A DNA stretch of 64,000 nucleotides from Nitrososphaerota archaeon (GCA_021325255.1 JAJPHP010000037.1:9124-73123), one strand, 5' to 3'; shown: positions 9,097 to 19,206, counted from the first letter of the stretch. Program-made: numbers and translations. Notes: a model not told the origin generated them from the sequence alone.

Positions 9097-9486
9097 TTGA
9101 ACGAAGCAGAGACAATACCCAAAGACCCGCTCGCCAGGCAATTTTGGCAAGGACTTGAACTAGGACAATTCCTCATTCAGCGTTGCGCCTCGTGTAATCG
9201 GGCTTTGTGGTATCCGCGACCCATCTGCATACAATGCGGCTCCATGGAATTGACTTGGGTTCCATGCACAGCCAAAGGAACACTCTATTCATACACCATA
9301 GTGCCAGAGACGAAAGACACAGCTGGGTCTTCTTCTTTTGTACTCGGTTTGGTTGAACTGGAAGAGAAAGTCCGGCTCTTTGCAAGGATCGAAGAAATTG
9401 ATAGCGCCGAGATCGTCCTGGGAATGAAACTTCGAGCCAAGATAATCAAAGGCAGCCAAATCTTCCCATGTTTTGTCCCGTGTTGA
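9097..9486 (+). CDS. DUF35 zinc-ribbon/OB-fold protein
   Basis: 129 aa when started at TTG 9097 (NEAETIPKDP...). Zinc ribbon Cys at C30/C33 and C44/C47 (CASCNRALWYPRPICIQCGS) is followed by the OB-fold signature TLYSYTIVPE. A start at 8866 would add an unrelated leader overlapping the reverse isomerase gene, so the TTG is preferred. It is the second DUF35 of the window and the likely partner of the thiolase-like protein at 5391. Confidence 0.82.
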   Translation: MNEAETIPKDPLARQFWQGLELGQFLIQRCASCNRALWYPRPICIQCGSMELTWVPCTAKGTLYSYTIVPETKDTAGSSSFVLGLVELEEKVRLFARIEEIDSAEIVLGMKLRAKIIKGSQIFPCFVPC

Positions 9487-9660
9487 GTTAGTTTGTAATC
9501 CATTATTGATGTATTCGTGTCTCCAACTCTGCTCCACCTTTTTCTTACATTGGGAGGAATCGAAACGTTTCTAGCAACACCTTAATAGTTCAGCACTGAA
9601 GTTGCATGCATGCAGCTCCATTCTGGACGGAGCAAGGTGGTAAATGAGCGGACGTCTTGA

Positions 9661-10716
9661 TTAATTGATGCCGATGTTCACCCATCACTAAGAGAATCGG
9701 TCAAGTCGGTGTTTCCGTATCTTGCGACGCCATGGCAGCACAGACTCGAAACCAAGGGATGGAGTAGCTCCATTCCCCTAACATTGCGTTTTGGTCATCC
9801 AACGAATCACGCGATAAGACCTGATTCCAAGCCCGGCAGTGAGGCAGTTGGAGCTTCAGACCCAGAATTCGTGAAGGCCGATTATTTCGAGCGGTCGGGA
9901 ATAGATTGCGCAATTCTCAACAACATTGAAGTTGCCTCTTGGCGGCTGCGCTCTCAGGACCCGAGGAAAGCGTTGCCCTGTGCTCCGATGCAAATGACTA
10001 CCTCTTAGAGAATTGGATTGCAAAGGATGAACGGTACAAGCATGCCATCTGTGTTCCGACTAAGGACGTAGCAAAAGCCTGTGACGAAGTCCAGGAGACT
10101 TGGGAAGAAAAGAGGGATTGTTTCATTACTTGTCCCCCTCATAAACGTCCTAATGGGGAACAACTACTATTATCCAATATACGAGGCAGCTCAAGAGTAA
10201 GGCCTCCCCGTAATGCTGCATGTAAGCTCTGCAGACTTCATTTATCAGGGAGGCCAGGTTTTGACTGGAGGAGTAGGCCAGTCATATACTGAGCGTTATG
10301 TCAACTTTCATTTGACCGTGCAGGTACATCTCAAGTCTAGTGATAAATGGAGTTTTCGAGCGCTACCCGAAGCTGAGAGTTCTCTTCAATGAATGCGGTT
10401 TTTCTTGGGCGGTGCCGCTAATGTGAGACTGGATAAAGCTTGGCACGGACTTCGTATGGAGACGCCTTGGGTCAAGAAGCCTCCCAGTGAATACATCCGA
10501 GAGCATGTAAGATTCACAACACAGCCAATCGACGAACCCGAGAAGACGAGCGATCTGCATAGCATGATTCGCCTCCTGGGGATCGAGATGCTACTGTCTA
10601 GCTCGGACTATCCCCACTGGGATAACGATCCTCCTCAAATCATCTTCAAGAATCTTCCCGAGGAATTCAAAGAAAGAATTGCAGTAACAAATGCGGTCGA
10701 ATTTTTTGGATTGTAA
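9661..10716 (+). pseudogene. Decayed metal-dependent amidohydrolase (ACMSD-like family)
   Basis: Pieces of one amidohydrolase-2 (PF04909-like) protein lie in at least three frames. IDADVHPSLRESVKSVFPYL at the start carries the DxHxH-like metal motif region. A middle piece reads SDANDYLLENW. Then come a VYERYPKLRVLFNECGFSW-like block in a third frame, and RLDKAWHGL, EHVRFTTQP, SSDYPHWDND and TNAVEFFGL at the end. A stop lies just upstream of the first piece and no start codon is seen. Multiple frameshifts make this a true pseudogene. It converges on another pseudogene. Confidence 0.8.
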
Positions 10717-10762
10717 CTAGGATTGAGGCATACGGAGCCGAGGATTGATTCATAACATGCTC

Positions 10763-11960
10763 GGCGCCAACCACGAGTATCTTCTTCTGAGCTCTGACTT
10801 TGGTAAGGGTTCCTATACCCCATTCCTTTTCCCGTCCAATAGTTGGATTCAAGATGCATGAGACAGGTGTTCCGAAAGCTTGAAAGTGACCTGTGCAGGC
10901 TTGATTGCAGCCAACGCAGGGAATTATGTCGTCGTACCTCCCTTCCCGAGCTTTGTTTGCAAACTCTGGGTCTGCGATCTGAGCTCGTAGCATGACGACC
11001 ATATCAGCGTCGCCTGCGGTAAGAATGCTCTCTGCGTGCCGGGGGTCAAATATTCTTCCAACTGCAAACACTTTGCTTTCTGCACGACTTTCTTGATAGA
11101 CGATGCCAGATATACGAATATGCCATGTTCGTAGTACATAGGTGGTGTGTTGAGATGAGGTGTATGACTTAGACTAGCTTGTGTCACATTGAAATAATGT
11201 ATCATGTTTAACTGGTCGAGATCTTTCGCGATGCGTTTCATGTCGCCTGGAAAGAATTCATCCCCCACCATCCTAACCCCCAACACCCGCCTGTCAAGTG
11301 TCACATCATGAACGATATTGAGGACCTCGACAAAGAAGCGCATCCTATTTTCTCTCGAACCGCCGTATTTGTCTGACCTCTTGTTGTAAAGAGGAGACAG
11401 GAACTGCTGAATCAGGTAACTGTGCGACGCGTGGATTTCCACACCATCGAATCCCCCGTCGAGCAGATTCTTCGCAGTATTCGCGTATCCTCTTGTATCT
11501 CGCTTATTTCCCTGGTTGTCAATTCCCTTGGAACTGAGTAACCGTCTTGAAAAGCCATGCTAGGAACAGGTGAAACTGCCAAGGGAATTCGAATGTCGAG
11601 TTGCTGGTTTCTGTTCAAGTTATGGCATCCGGCGTGCCACAGCTGCCCTATCGTCTTTGCTCCATATTTGTGGACAATCTCTGTAAAGCGTCGAAATCTG
11701 GCAATCGAGGCTCTATCGAATGCGCGGACGTTTCTTGACAATCCGAATTCCGTTGATGGATGTACGGCGAGTTCTTCGGTTATTGTCAGAGCAACCCCGG
11801 CTTTTGCCTTTTCAGCGTGATAGAGAGCAATCCTCTCACCAAACAGCCCGTTGTCGCTCATCGCGCTAAAGCTCGCAGAACTAACAATTCTGTTACGCAT
11901 GGTGACGGGGCCGATGTCTATCGGTTCGAATAGTATGCTCGGCACATACGTGCGGAACAT
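10763..11960 (-). pseudogene. Decayed, truncated NADH:flavin oxidoreductase (old-yellow-enzyme / FadH type)
   Basis: The N-terminal part (ATG 11960, ILFEPIDIGPVTMRNRIV) is a normal OYE barrel start. A frameshift near 11490 moves to EIHASHSYLIQQFLSPLYNK and RSDKYGGSRENRMRF, and another near 11075 to VFAVGRIFDPRHAES. The Fe-S motif CVGCNQAC with a further Cys follows. The reading then stops matching at KKILVVGA, the first strand of the NAD(P)-binding domain, so roughly 250-300 C-terminal residues are gone. Related intact enzymes reduce enoyl or dienoyl-CoA. Two frameshifts plus truncation make function very unlikely. Confidence 0.82.
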
Positions 11961-12302
11961 CAAAATTGAATATATGCATTTAATGCAATTGCGATAGTGA
12001 TCTCTTGCCATGGCGCTATCTCGAGCGTGATTCCTCGCATGAAGAGTTGGATAGGCGGGGTTGACGATGTAGGCGTTTATCTAGTTCTGGGCCGATTTCT
12101 CTTTCATGACTTCCAAGAGCCAGCTCCTTTAAGCAGCAGATGATATGTCTAATCAGGGAGTAGCAACTAGGGCATAATACTCTGCGCAATCAACCGCGCA
12201 GTATCGTAAACAGCATAGTAGATTATCCCCCCGACCGAATTAGTCCTCCCAGGCCAAGGGGCTTATGCAGTGTGGTAGGGCTTTCAAATCTTTGGAAAAC
12301 CA

Positions 12303-12310
12303 TTTAAAAT
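12303..12310 (+). promoter_or_regulatory. TATA box of the ABC-transporter substrate-binding protein gene
   Basis: TTTAAAAT lies 42 nt before ATG 12352; initiation about 25 nt downstream would give a leader of roughly 20 nt. It lies inside the longer reading frame that starts at 12265 and so supports the internal ATG. Confidence 0.5.
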
Positions 12311-12351
12311 CGGTCCTCTGGCATGCCGTCAGCGAGTTCGGACTCAAGTTA

Positions 12352-13416
12352 ATGAAACCAGGATCTGCAATTTCACGAACTACTTCAATCATTATCATCG
12401 TCGTCGTTGTCATAGCCGCAATTGCAGCCAGTGTCTCCTACCAGATGCTTGCGACAAAAAGTTCTCAGAGCGTTAATCTAGTCATCGCGACGCTGCCAAT
12501 AGCCGATTCTGTTCCTCTGTTTGTTGCCTACCAAGAAGGATATTTTGCTGCACAAGGACTTAATGTAACTCTAGACGTGGTTGCGAGTCCTCCACTCGTA
12601 AATTCAGCGGTCGAAAAGGGTTCGGCTCAGTTGGGCTTGAACAGCGTGGCATTCTGCGCAACTGCAAACGAGGCTGGATTTCCACTGAAATTTGTCACTC
12701 CTGTCGACATGGCAGCATATCCGAATGGAACCGCACAGGGGGTCTATCTTCCCAACGTTTCACCACACGCGATAGCAGTTCTCGCATCTTCGGGAATTAA
12801 GAACTTGACTGACCTCGAAGGCAAGTCAATAGGCGTCAACGCTCTTGCAAGTTCGTCCCAAACCAATGTTGAGTACCTACTTGCCCACTACGGAGTGAAC
12901 CTTAGCTCGATCAGCTGGACGGTTTTGCCTTACCCTTCTAGTGTAGCCGCACTGGAGCAAAAGCGCGTCGATGCTATTCAAATCATCCAGCCGTTCATTA
13001 CCGAAATGCTCATGGCGAACCAGTCTGGGCCAACCGCGGGTCAGTTCAGGATCATAGGAGATGATGACAATTACGGAATTCCGGACTCTGGTTTGATCAC
13101 AGGGTATCTTGGCCTTTCATCCTGGATCAGTGCCCACGGTGATATTGTAAACAAATTTATCGCGGCTTATACAAAGGGTACCGAAACTACAAAGAACAAC
13201 CAAACGCTAGCGAAACAGATTCTCGTCAACAAACTCGGACTAAATTCAACTGTTGCATCGCAGCTTTACCTGCCAGTGTATTGGGACACAACAGTTCCCT
13301 ATATTTCGATACAGAAACAGATCGATATCCTTCTCCAATTTGGCGCTTTGAAGAACAAGAGCGATAATGCCACTCTACTGGTCGATCCGACTTACTTCAA
13401 ATTGGGCCCGCCATAA
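12352..13416 (+). CDS. NitT/TauT-type ABC transporter substrate-binding protein (NMT1/THI5-like)
   Basis: 354 aa from ATG 12352. A hydrophobic N-terminal anchor (residues about 9-31, rich in I and V) precedes an extracytoplasmic domain of the SsuA/TauA/THI5 type: PLFVAYQEGYFAAQGLNV, GSAQLGLNS, and LEGKSIGVNALASSSQTN. Such proteins bind nitrate, sulfonates, taurine, pyrimidine or aromatic ligands; the ligand is not evident. The extended frame begins at ATG 12265, but the TATA box at 12303 and the anchor position favour 12352. First gene of the importer locus, 223 nt before the ATPase gene. Confidence 0.85.
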   Translation: MKPGSAISRTTSIIIIVVVVIAAIAASVSYQMLATKSSQSVNLVIATLPIADSVPLFVAYQEGYFAAQGLNVTLDVVASPPLVNSAVEKGSAQLGLNSVAFCATANEAGFPLKFVTPVDMAAYPNGTAQGVYLPNVSPHAIAVLASSGIKNLTDLEGKSIGVNALASSSQTNVEYLLAHYGVNLSSISWTVLPYPSSVAALEQKRVDAIQIIQPFITEMLMANQSGPTAGQFRIIGDDDNYGIPDSGLITGYLGLSSWISAHGDIVNKFIAAYTKGTETTKNNQTLAKQILVNKLGLNSTVASQLYLPVYWDTTVPYISIQKQIDILLQFGALKNKSDNATLLVDPTYFKLGPP

Positions 13417-13610
13417 ACTCGCTCGGATTCTTCGACGCAATCCAAAGGTACCGCATAACTAACTAGACCTCGGCAGAAGAGAATCCTTTCGTGTCATTGT
13501 GCTAAACGAGAGGCAGCAATCGGATGCATGCGAATATACAGGGATGTGCAGAAGAGCCGTACATTTGCCTTTTCTCTCTTTTCGAGACACGTGCTCATCG
13601 AGCATTCTGC

Positions 13611-13618
13611 TTTTATAA
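13611..13618 (+). promoter_or_regulatory. TATA box for the ABC ATPase operon (leaderless start)
   Basis: TTTTATAA lies 22-29 nt before ATG 13640, so transcription should start at or very near the start codon. It indicates that ATPase and permease genes can be transcribed separately from the binding-protein gene. Confidence 0.6.
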
Positions 13619-13639
13619 CATTGAGCTTAGGTTTCATCC

Positions 13640-14401
13640 ATGGCCAGTTTACTTGAAGTAAAAGATCTGCACCTCAAGTACGCGAAGGCCAATCTTCAGG
13701 TACTGGCAGGAATAAGTTTCTCCCTCGAGGAGAGTAGTTTTACATCCATTGTTGGGCCCTCTGGGTGCGGCAAATCCACTCTTCTTCGTTGCATCTCCGG
13801 GCTCAGGCGACCTACGTCCGGCGAGGTAGTGTTATCTGGCAACCGTGTCACCTCCCCGGTTGAGGGTGTGTCACTCGTCTTTCAAGAATACAACAGATCG
13901 CTCTTGCCTTGGAGGTCCGTCCTGCGCAACGTGATTCTTCCCGTGGAGGATAAGTTACCCAAGAGTGAGGCTGAAAGACGCGCGAGTGATCTGCTAAAGG
14001 AGGTTGGGCTCACCGGTTTCGAGAAATACTTCCCCTGGCAACTTTCGGGTGGAATGCAGCAGAGGGTCGCGATAGCGCGCGCGCTTTCGTCTGACCCAAA
14101 GATCCTCTTGATGGATGAGCCCTTTGCCTCTGTTGATGCGCAGACTCGAATGACATTGGAAGATCAGCTGCTTCGATTATGGAAGGAGCGCGGTCTGACT
14201 GTACTATTTGTCACTCATGACATTGACGAGTCCGTCTATTTGTCTCAAAGAATAATCGTGCTCGGGAAGAGACCTTCGCGAATTATTGAGGATGTGGTGG
14301 TCAGGTTGCCATACCCACGCGATCAAGTGTCCACCCGCAATACTTCGGATTTTGCTGGTTACAGAACTGGCGTGTTTGAAAAGATAAGGGGAATGTTCTA
14401 G
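13640..14401 (+). CDS. ABC transporter ATP-binding protein, NitT/TauT family
   Basis: 253 aa with Walker A GPSGCGKST (39-47), Q-loop FQEYNRSLLPWRS, ABC signature LSGGMQQ (135-141), Walker B ILLMDE (155-160) and the switch His in VTHDIDE. The LLPWRSVLRN segment is typical of the SsuB/TauB/NrtD group. It powers the import system from the cytoplasmic side. It ends one base before the GTG of the first permease gene, so translation is coupled. Confidence 0.92.
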   Translation: MASLLEVKDLHLKYAKANLQVLAGISFSLEESSFTSIVGPSGCGKSTLLRCISGLRRPTSGEVVLSGNRVTSPVEGVSLVFQEYNRSLLPWRSVLRNVILPVEDKLPKSEAERRASDLLKEVGLTGFEKYFPWQLSGGMQQRVAIARALSSDPKILLMDEPFASVDAQTRMTLEDQLLRLWKERGLTVLFVTHDIDESVYLSQRIIVLGKRPSRIIEDVVVRLPYPRDQVSTRNTSDFAGYRTGVFEKIRGMF

Positions 14402-14402
14402 T

Positions 14403-15200
14403 GTGAGAATCCTAACCGACTACCTGTTCATTGTCGCAGGTGTTGGGGTATTACTCTCTATTCTCTTGATCTGGCAGATAGTGTCGATCACAAACGTTCT
14501 GCCAAGCACTATTTTCCCATCCGCCTATAGTGTGGTTCTCTCCTTCTTCTCTCAGGTGGAGAACGGGAGCGTGATTCTAGCTGTCATTTACACTCTGTCG
14601 AGGTTGTTTGAGGGCTATTTATTCGCTGCAGCAATCGGGATAGTCGCCGGAATATCAATAGGATTGAACAGGTTGGTGAATCGAAGCCTGGACCCGCTCG
14701 TCCAATTTCTTAGACCGATGCCCTCGGTGGTACTGATACCGCTGGCAATACTCTACTTCGGGTTGGTTGACAGCGTCATCATCTTAATCGTAACCTACGC
14801 GTCTCTCTGGCCGATTCTAATCAACACGATTGACGGCGTGCGCTCCATAGACCCGCTAGTCATTGAAACCGCAAACCAGCTTAGGATCACTGGACTCAAG
14901 CGCCTAAGAAAGATAATTCTGCCAGCGGCCGCACCCTTCATAGTCAGCGGACTGAGAGTCAGTCTGGGGATAGCTTGGATAGTTGCCGTCACAGCGGAGA
15001 TGATCGGCGGAATCGTTTCGAACGGTGTTGGCGTCTCCATATTCTACTATCTGAACAGCGGAAATCTTGCGCCAATGTACGGCGCAATAATAGCCGTCGC
15101 CATATTTGCATACTTTCTAAACAGAATATTGCTTGTAACTCAGTACCGTCTTATGCCTTGGGTCGCGAGGTCAAGTAGGATGCTGGATCATGAAGCTTGA
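14403..15200 (+). CDS. ABC transporter permease, NitT/TauT family
   Basis: 265 aa, about six membrane helices. The cytoplasmic EAA loop that docks on the ATPase is seen as ETANQLRITGLKRLRK followed by ILPAAAPFIVSGLR. GTG start at 14403, one base after the ATPase stop. It overlaps the second permease gene by 11 nt. With the second permease it should form the heterodimeric channel. Confidence 0.9.
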   Translation: MRILTDYLFIVAGVGVLLSILLIWQIVSITNVLPSTIFPSAYSVVLSFFSQVENGSVILAVIYTLSRLFEGYLFAAAIGIVAGISIGLNRLVNRSLDPLVQFLRPMPSVVLIPLAILYFGLVDSVIILIVTYASLWPILINTIDGVRSIDPLVIETANQLRITGLKRLRKIILPAAAPFIVSGLRVSLGIAWIVAVTAEMIGGIVSNGVGVSIFYYLNSGNLAPMYGAIIAVAIFAYFLNRILLVTQYRLMPWVARSSRMLDHEA

Positions 15201-15966
15201 GTACTTGTACGGCGTTCTGCCGATTGCCGTAATTCTTGTCGTCTGGCAGCTCTTGCCGCAGTTGGGCATCGTGCCGCAACAATTCCTGCCCAAAGTCAGC
15301 TCCGTGTTCTACGAAATTTATACCTCGGCGTTACTCGGGCAGGGGAGATACCAACTAGGTGCCAATTATCTTTTCACGATCGAACGAACCTTGCTCGGCT
15401 TTGCTCTTGCCGCAATTATTGCAGTGCCACTCGGAATCGTGATCGGTTCAAGTAGGAGCGTAAATCGAATTTTGGAGCCCACGCTGGAGGTCTTCAGGCC
15501 TTTGCCCCCAGTGGTCCTCATCCCTTTTTTCATTTTGATCTTTGGAATCAACGACTCAATGTACGTTGCCTACATCGCTTTTGGCGCTGTTTGGCCCATC
15601 CTGATCAATACGATCGATGGAGTCAGGGAAATAGAACCACTATACTTGGATCTTGCAAAGTGTCTCATGATGAATAAAGTAAGGAGCTTCTTTAGAATCC
15701 GGCTGCCTGCCACGTCGCCCTACATAGTTAGCGGAATGAGGGTGAGCCTCTTGCTGGCTCTGCTCGTCACGGTAGCTATCGAGATGGTGACTGGCCACAA
15801 CGGGCTAGGCTTCAGCGTTGTCTATGCGCAAGAAGAATCCGATGCCACGACGCTGTACTCGGTTATAGTCCTGCTCGCCATCACAGGTTACGTCTTCGAC
15901 TTGTTGTTTGTACAAGCGGAGAACCGCTTCATGAAATGGTATAAATTGTCCCAGAATTTGACCTAA
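15190..15966 (+). CDS. ABC transporter permease, NitT/TauT family (second subunit)
   Basis: 258 aa with about six helices. The EAA loop reads DLAKCLMMNKVRSFFRIRLP, followed by SPYIVSGMRVS. It starts at ATG 15190, inside the end of the first permease gene. Two different permease subunits are less usual for this family, which often uses a homodimer; here both copies look intact. Confidence 0.9.
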   Translation: MKLEYLYGVLPIAVILVVWQLLPQLGIVPQQFLPKVSSVFYEIYTSALLGQGRYQLGANYLFTIERTLLGFALAAIIAVPLGIVIGSSRSVNRILEPTLEVFRPLPPVVLIPFFILIFGINDSMYVAYIAFGAVWPILINTIDGVREIEPLYLDLAKCLMMNKVRSFFRIRLPATSPYIVSGMRVSLLLALLVTVAIEMVTGHNGLGFSVVYAQEESDATTLYSVIVLLAITGYVFDLLFVQAENRFMKWYKLSQNLT

Positions 15967-15993
15967 TTTAGGAGCGGTCGTGTCTTAGATACT

Positions 15994-16692
15994 ATGAACG
16001 TGGCGACTATGGAAAGCATAGAAGAAGAGTTCTGGAATAAAAGTGAGCTAATCAGACCCAGACACACTGCAATTATCGTGATTGACATGCAAAACGACAC
16101 CTGCAAGCAGGACAGCCCATTGGGGAGAGCAGGCTGGGACATGTCTTCCGTCGCGGGGATGGCACCCAGACTGGCCAATTTTCTCACGGCGACAAGGAAA
16201 CTTGGGTTCAAGGTGATTCATACTAGAAATATCCATTCTTCAAACACAAATTCCGGGGTAAGGCTAAGACAAGCCAGGAAATCGAAATGGCCAATCTTCG
16301 CAGAAGCATCGACTACAGGATCGGCTTGGTATGACAAATTCAGTGAGTTTAACCCGTTGCCGGGGGAAGCGATAATAACAAAACATAGGTACAGTGCATT
16401 TGTAGGAACTGACCTGACCCAAGTACTCAGAGCCAACTCGATAAGGACTTTAGCACTGACTGGAGTAGAGACCCACGTTTGCGTTGAGTCGACTGCCAGG
16501 AGTGCCTTCATGGAAGACTTTCATGTACTCCTGATTTCTGATTGTACGGCAACACAAACTGCTCCGAACCAGAAAGTAGCCTCGGAAATTATGCGTAATG
16601 TCACGTTGGACATTATCGATGAATACTTTGGCACTGTCATGACTTCCGACGAATTCTTACTGTTGGCAATGCAAACGAAGACGCTTGCTTGA
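15994..16692 (+). CDS. Isochorismatase-family cysteine hydrolase
   Basis: 232 aa. Triad: D31 in IIVIDMQNDT, K130 in IITKHRYSAF, C163 in GVETHVCVES; the cis-peptide-like GVETHVC loop is classic. Members hydrolyse amides or ureido groups in N-compound breakdown. It begins 28 nt after the second permease, so it belongs to the importer operon and probably acts on the imported compound or a derivative. Confidence 0.87.
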   Translation: MNVATMESIEEEFWNKSELIRPRHTAIIVIDMQNDTCKQDSPLGRAGWDMSSVAGMAPRLANFLTATRKLGFKVIHTRNIHSSNTNSGVRLRQARKSKWPIFAEASTTGSAWYDKFSEFNPLPGEAIITKHRYSAFVGTDLTQVLRANSIRTLALTGVETHVCVESTARSAFMEDFHVLLISDCTATQTAPNQKVASEIMRNVTLDIIDEYFGTVMTSDEFLLLAMQTKTLA

Positions 16693-16764
16693 GTAAGAGA
16701 ACTCGACAGATGAAATGGCCATTGATTTTCTTTATCCTTCTCAAAGAAAGGTGAGAATTTCTGT

Positions 16765-19176
16765 ATGCAATCAACCATACAGCGAACGACCCAAGCAAAC
16801 AAATGGATTGGAAGCAGACTGAAGAGAAAGGAAGACCTCCGCCTGATCGCGGGGCGTGGACAATTTGTCGATGACGTTCGCTCTCCACACGCACTTTCAA
16901 TGGCCATCCTACGCAGTCCGCACGCTCATGCCAAGATACTAGGAATCGACACTTCGAAGGCTCTCTCACGTTCAGGTGTTCATGCGGTAATAACTGGCGC
17001 TCAGGTTGCTTCGCGGTTCAAGCCGCTACGTCCCCGTGTACCATCGGTGCCTGCGAACGATTTCTCCATTGCGGTCGATAAAGTCACCTACGTTGGAGAG
17101 CCAGTGGTCCTCGTAGTAGCAAAGGACAAGTACTCTGCGGAGGACGCCCTGGAAGACATCGAAGTCAGCTACGAACTTCTCAAGCCGTTCTTAGATGTGG
17201 AGCGCCACAACGAATCAATGCCGATTCACGAAGGGATGAAAAGCAACGTGGCTTGGCAGGACACATTCAGTTTCGGCGACGTTTCGGCTCCGCTGGACAA
17301 GGGAGACTTTGTTATCAGGGAGAAGTTTCACTTCCATCGCTTTACCTCGGCCCCGCTCGAACCGTTCGCAACGTTCGCGGACATGGACAAGGCTACGGGT
17401 GTCCTGACAATACAATCGCAGAGCCAGGTTCCTGGGAGGGACATCCCTATGATTTCGTATGTCTTAGGAATCCCTTCGAACATGATTAGGTTCGTGACGA
17501 GGGACATCGGAGGTGGATTTGGGATCAAGGTATCAGCCTTCCCTTACATCTTGCTCACTGCAATAGCTTCCATAACGACCGGGAGGCCGGTAAAGTGGTT
17601 CGAGGACAGAACGGAGCACCTCATGGCAAGCGCGCACGGCAACGAGAGAATTTGGGATGCGAGCGCTACATTCTCGGAGAACGGGATGCTGAAATCGCTC
17701 ATCTTCAAAGGTGTGGACGTACAGGGCAGTTATCTAAGATCTCCCGAGCCGATTGGGTGCGTTATCTGGAATCAAGTTTCGTGCAACGTGTACAAGGTGA
17801 AGAATGTCCTGGTGGACATTTCCGCGATACTTACCAATCGTTGCCCCGTGAGTGCGAACCGCGGGTACGGTCGTATGCAGTACCTATTCGCCGTCGAGCG
17901 CCTCATGGACATCGCTGCCAGGAAACTGCATCAATCCTCTATCGAGATAAGGAAGCTGAATTACATCGGACCGGATGACTTTCCTTACACGACTCCGAGC
18001 GGTTGCGTATACGATAGTGGACAGTACGAAAAGACGCTGAACAAAGCACTCGAAATTTCAGAGCATCAGAAGTGGAGGGAGATTCAAATAAAGAGCAGGG
18101 GAAGCAGGATGATTGGAATTGGAATAGCCCACGTAATAGAGTCGGGCGGCGCAAATTACGCTCAGTTGAGGCTCCTGAACCCCGAGGCGAAAGTTTCTGG
18201 CTGCCCCGAGGGCGCGACCATTAACATAGATCCGTCTGGCAAGATCTTCGTCATGCTTAGCTCCGCGCCCCAAGGGCAGGGTCATGAAACAGTGACCGCT
18301 CAGATAGTGGCAGACGAATTAGGCGTTGAGCCCGCGGATGTCACCGTGCTTCCTGGTTTCGATTCGTTTACCCACCCGTATTCCGCCCTTTCGGGAACAT
18401 CCGCGAGTCGATTCGCGGGGGTCGGAACTGGCGCGGTCGTGGTTGCATGCAGGAGGCTAAGGTCAAAGATAGTTGCAATAGGGGCTCATTTGATGGGCGC
18501 AAAGATGGAAGACTGTCAGTTTTCAAATGGTTCGGTCAGATTGGCAGGTAACCCCGAGAAGTCTTTGTCAATGCGGGAAATTGCCGCAGTTGCAGGGACG
18601 GACCCTTACGCGCTTCCGCAGGGATTCGACCCGGGCTTGTCCATAAGCGCAATGTACGATTTTCCTTACGGTACGTTACCCGACAGGAACAAGCGGATGA
18701 ACAACACCAGCACATATGCGAACAATGTCCACGTCGCCGTGATCGAAATTGACAAGGAGACCGGCAAGGTCAAGCTACTCAAGTATGTCGTAGCCGACGA
18801 TTGTGGAATTGCTCTAAATCCTATGATTGTTGAGGGTCAGGATCACGGAGCCGCGGCCCACGGAATTGCCGCGGCCCTTTATGAAAATCTAGCCTACGAC
18901 GGAGACGGGCAGCTGCTCTCATCAACCTTCATGGACTATCTTGCTCCCAGCGCGGTGGAGCTTGTGGACATCCCTGTCGGACACGTTGTAACACCGTCTC
19001 CGTTCACGCTCCTCGGGACAAAGGGAATGGGCGAGGGATGCGGGACTCCGCTCCCGGCAATTGCTAACGCAATCGATGACGCAATTCACGACGCGTCTTC
19101 TGCACACACGATAACCAGTTCGCACAATACTCCTGAATTCATTTGGAGGATTTTGAATTCGAAACCGTACGGGTAG
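16765..19176 (+). CDS. Mo-hydroxylase large subunit (xanthine dehydrogenase / aldehyde oxidase / CoxL-like)
   Basis: 803 aa. An N-terminal a/b hammerhead domain (GRGQFVDDV, LRSPHAHAKI) is followed by the molybdopterin-cytosine-dinucleotide-binding domains with GGGFGIK (about 249-255), SANRGYGRMQ, GQGHET and the catalytic Glu motif GTKGMGEGCG (about 750-759). The family hydroxylates N-heterocycles or aldehydes with water as oxygen source. The FAD and 2Fe-2S subunits that normally accompany it are not encoded nearby. The loop usually reading AYRGxGRPE (or AYRCSFR in CoxL) is ANRGYGRMQ. It follows the isochorismatase-like gene by 72 nt, same strand. Confidence 0.87.
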   Translation: MQSTIQRTTQANKWIGSRLKRKEDLRLIAGRGQFVDDVRSPHALSMAILRSPHAHAKILGIDTSKALSRSGVHAVITGAQVASRFKPLRPRVPSVPANDFSIAVDKVTYVGEPVVLVVAKDKYSAEDALEDIEVSYELLKPFLDVERHNESMPIHEGMKSNVAWQDTFSFGDVSAPLDKGDFVIREKFHFHRFTSAPLEPFATFADMDKATGVLTIQSQSQVPGRDIPMISYVLGIPSNMIRFVTRDIGGGFGIKVSAFPYILLTAIASITTGRPVKWFEDRTEHLMASAHGNERIWDASATFSENGMLKSLIFKGVDVQGSYLRSPEPIGCVIWNQVSCNVYKVKNVLVDISAILTNRCPVSANRGYGRMQYLFAVERLMDIAARKLHQSSIEIRKLNYIGPDDFPYTTPSGCVYDSGQYEKTLNKALEISEHQKWREIQIKSRGSRMIGIGIAHVIESGGANYAQLRLLNPEAKVSGCPEGATINIDPSGKIFVMLSSAPQGQGHETVTAQIVADELGVEPADVTVLPGFDSFTHPYSALSGTSASRFAGVGTGAVVVACRRLRSKIVAIGAHLMGAKMEDCQFSNGSVRLAGNPEKSLSMREIAAVAGTDPYALPQGFDPGLSISAMYDFPYGTLPDRNKRMNNTSTYANNVHVAVIEIDKETGKVKLLKYVVADDCGIALNPMIVEGQDHGAAAHGIAAALYENLAYDGDGQLLSSTFMDYLAPSAVELVDIPVGHVVTPSPFTLLGTKGMGEGCGTPLPAIANAIDDAIHDASSAHTITSSHNTPEFIWRILNSKPYG

Positions 19177-19206
19177 AAGGAAAGAAGAGAGAGAGGAAGA
19201 AGGAAC

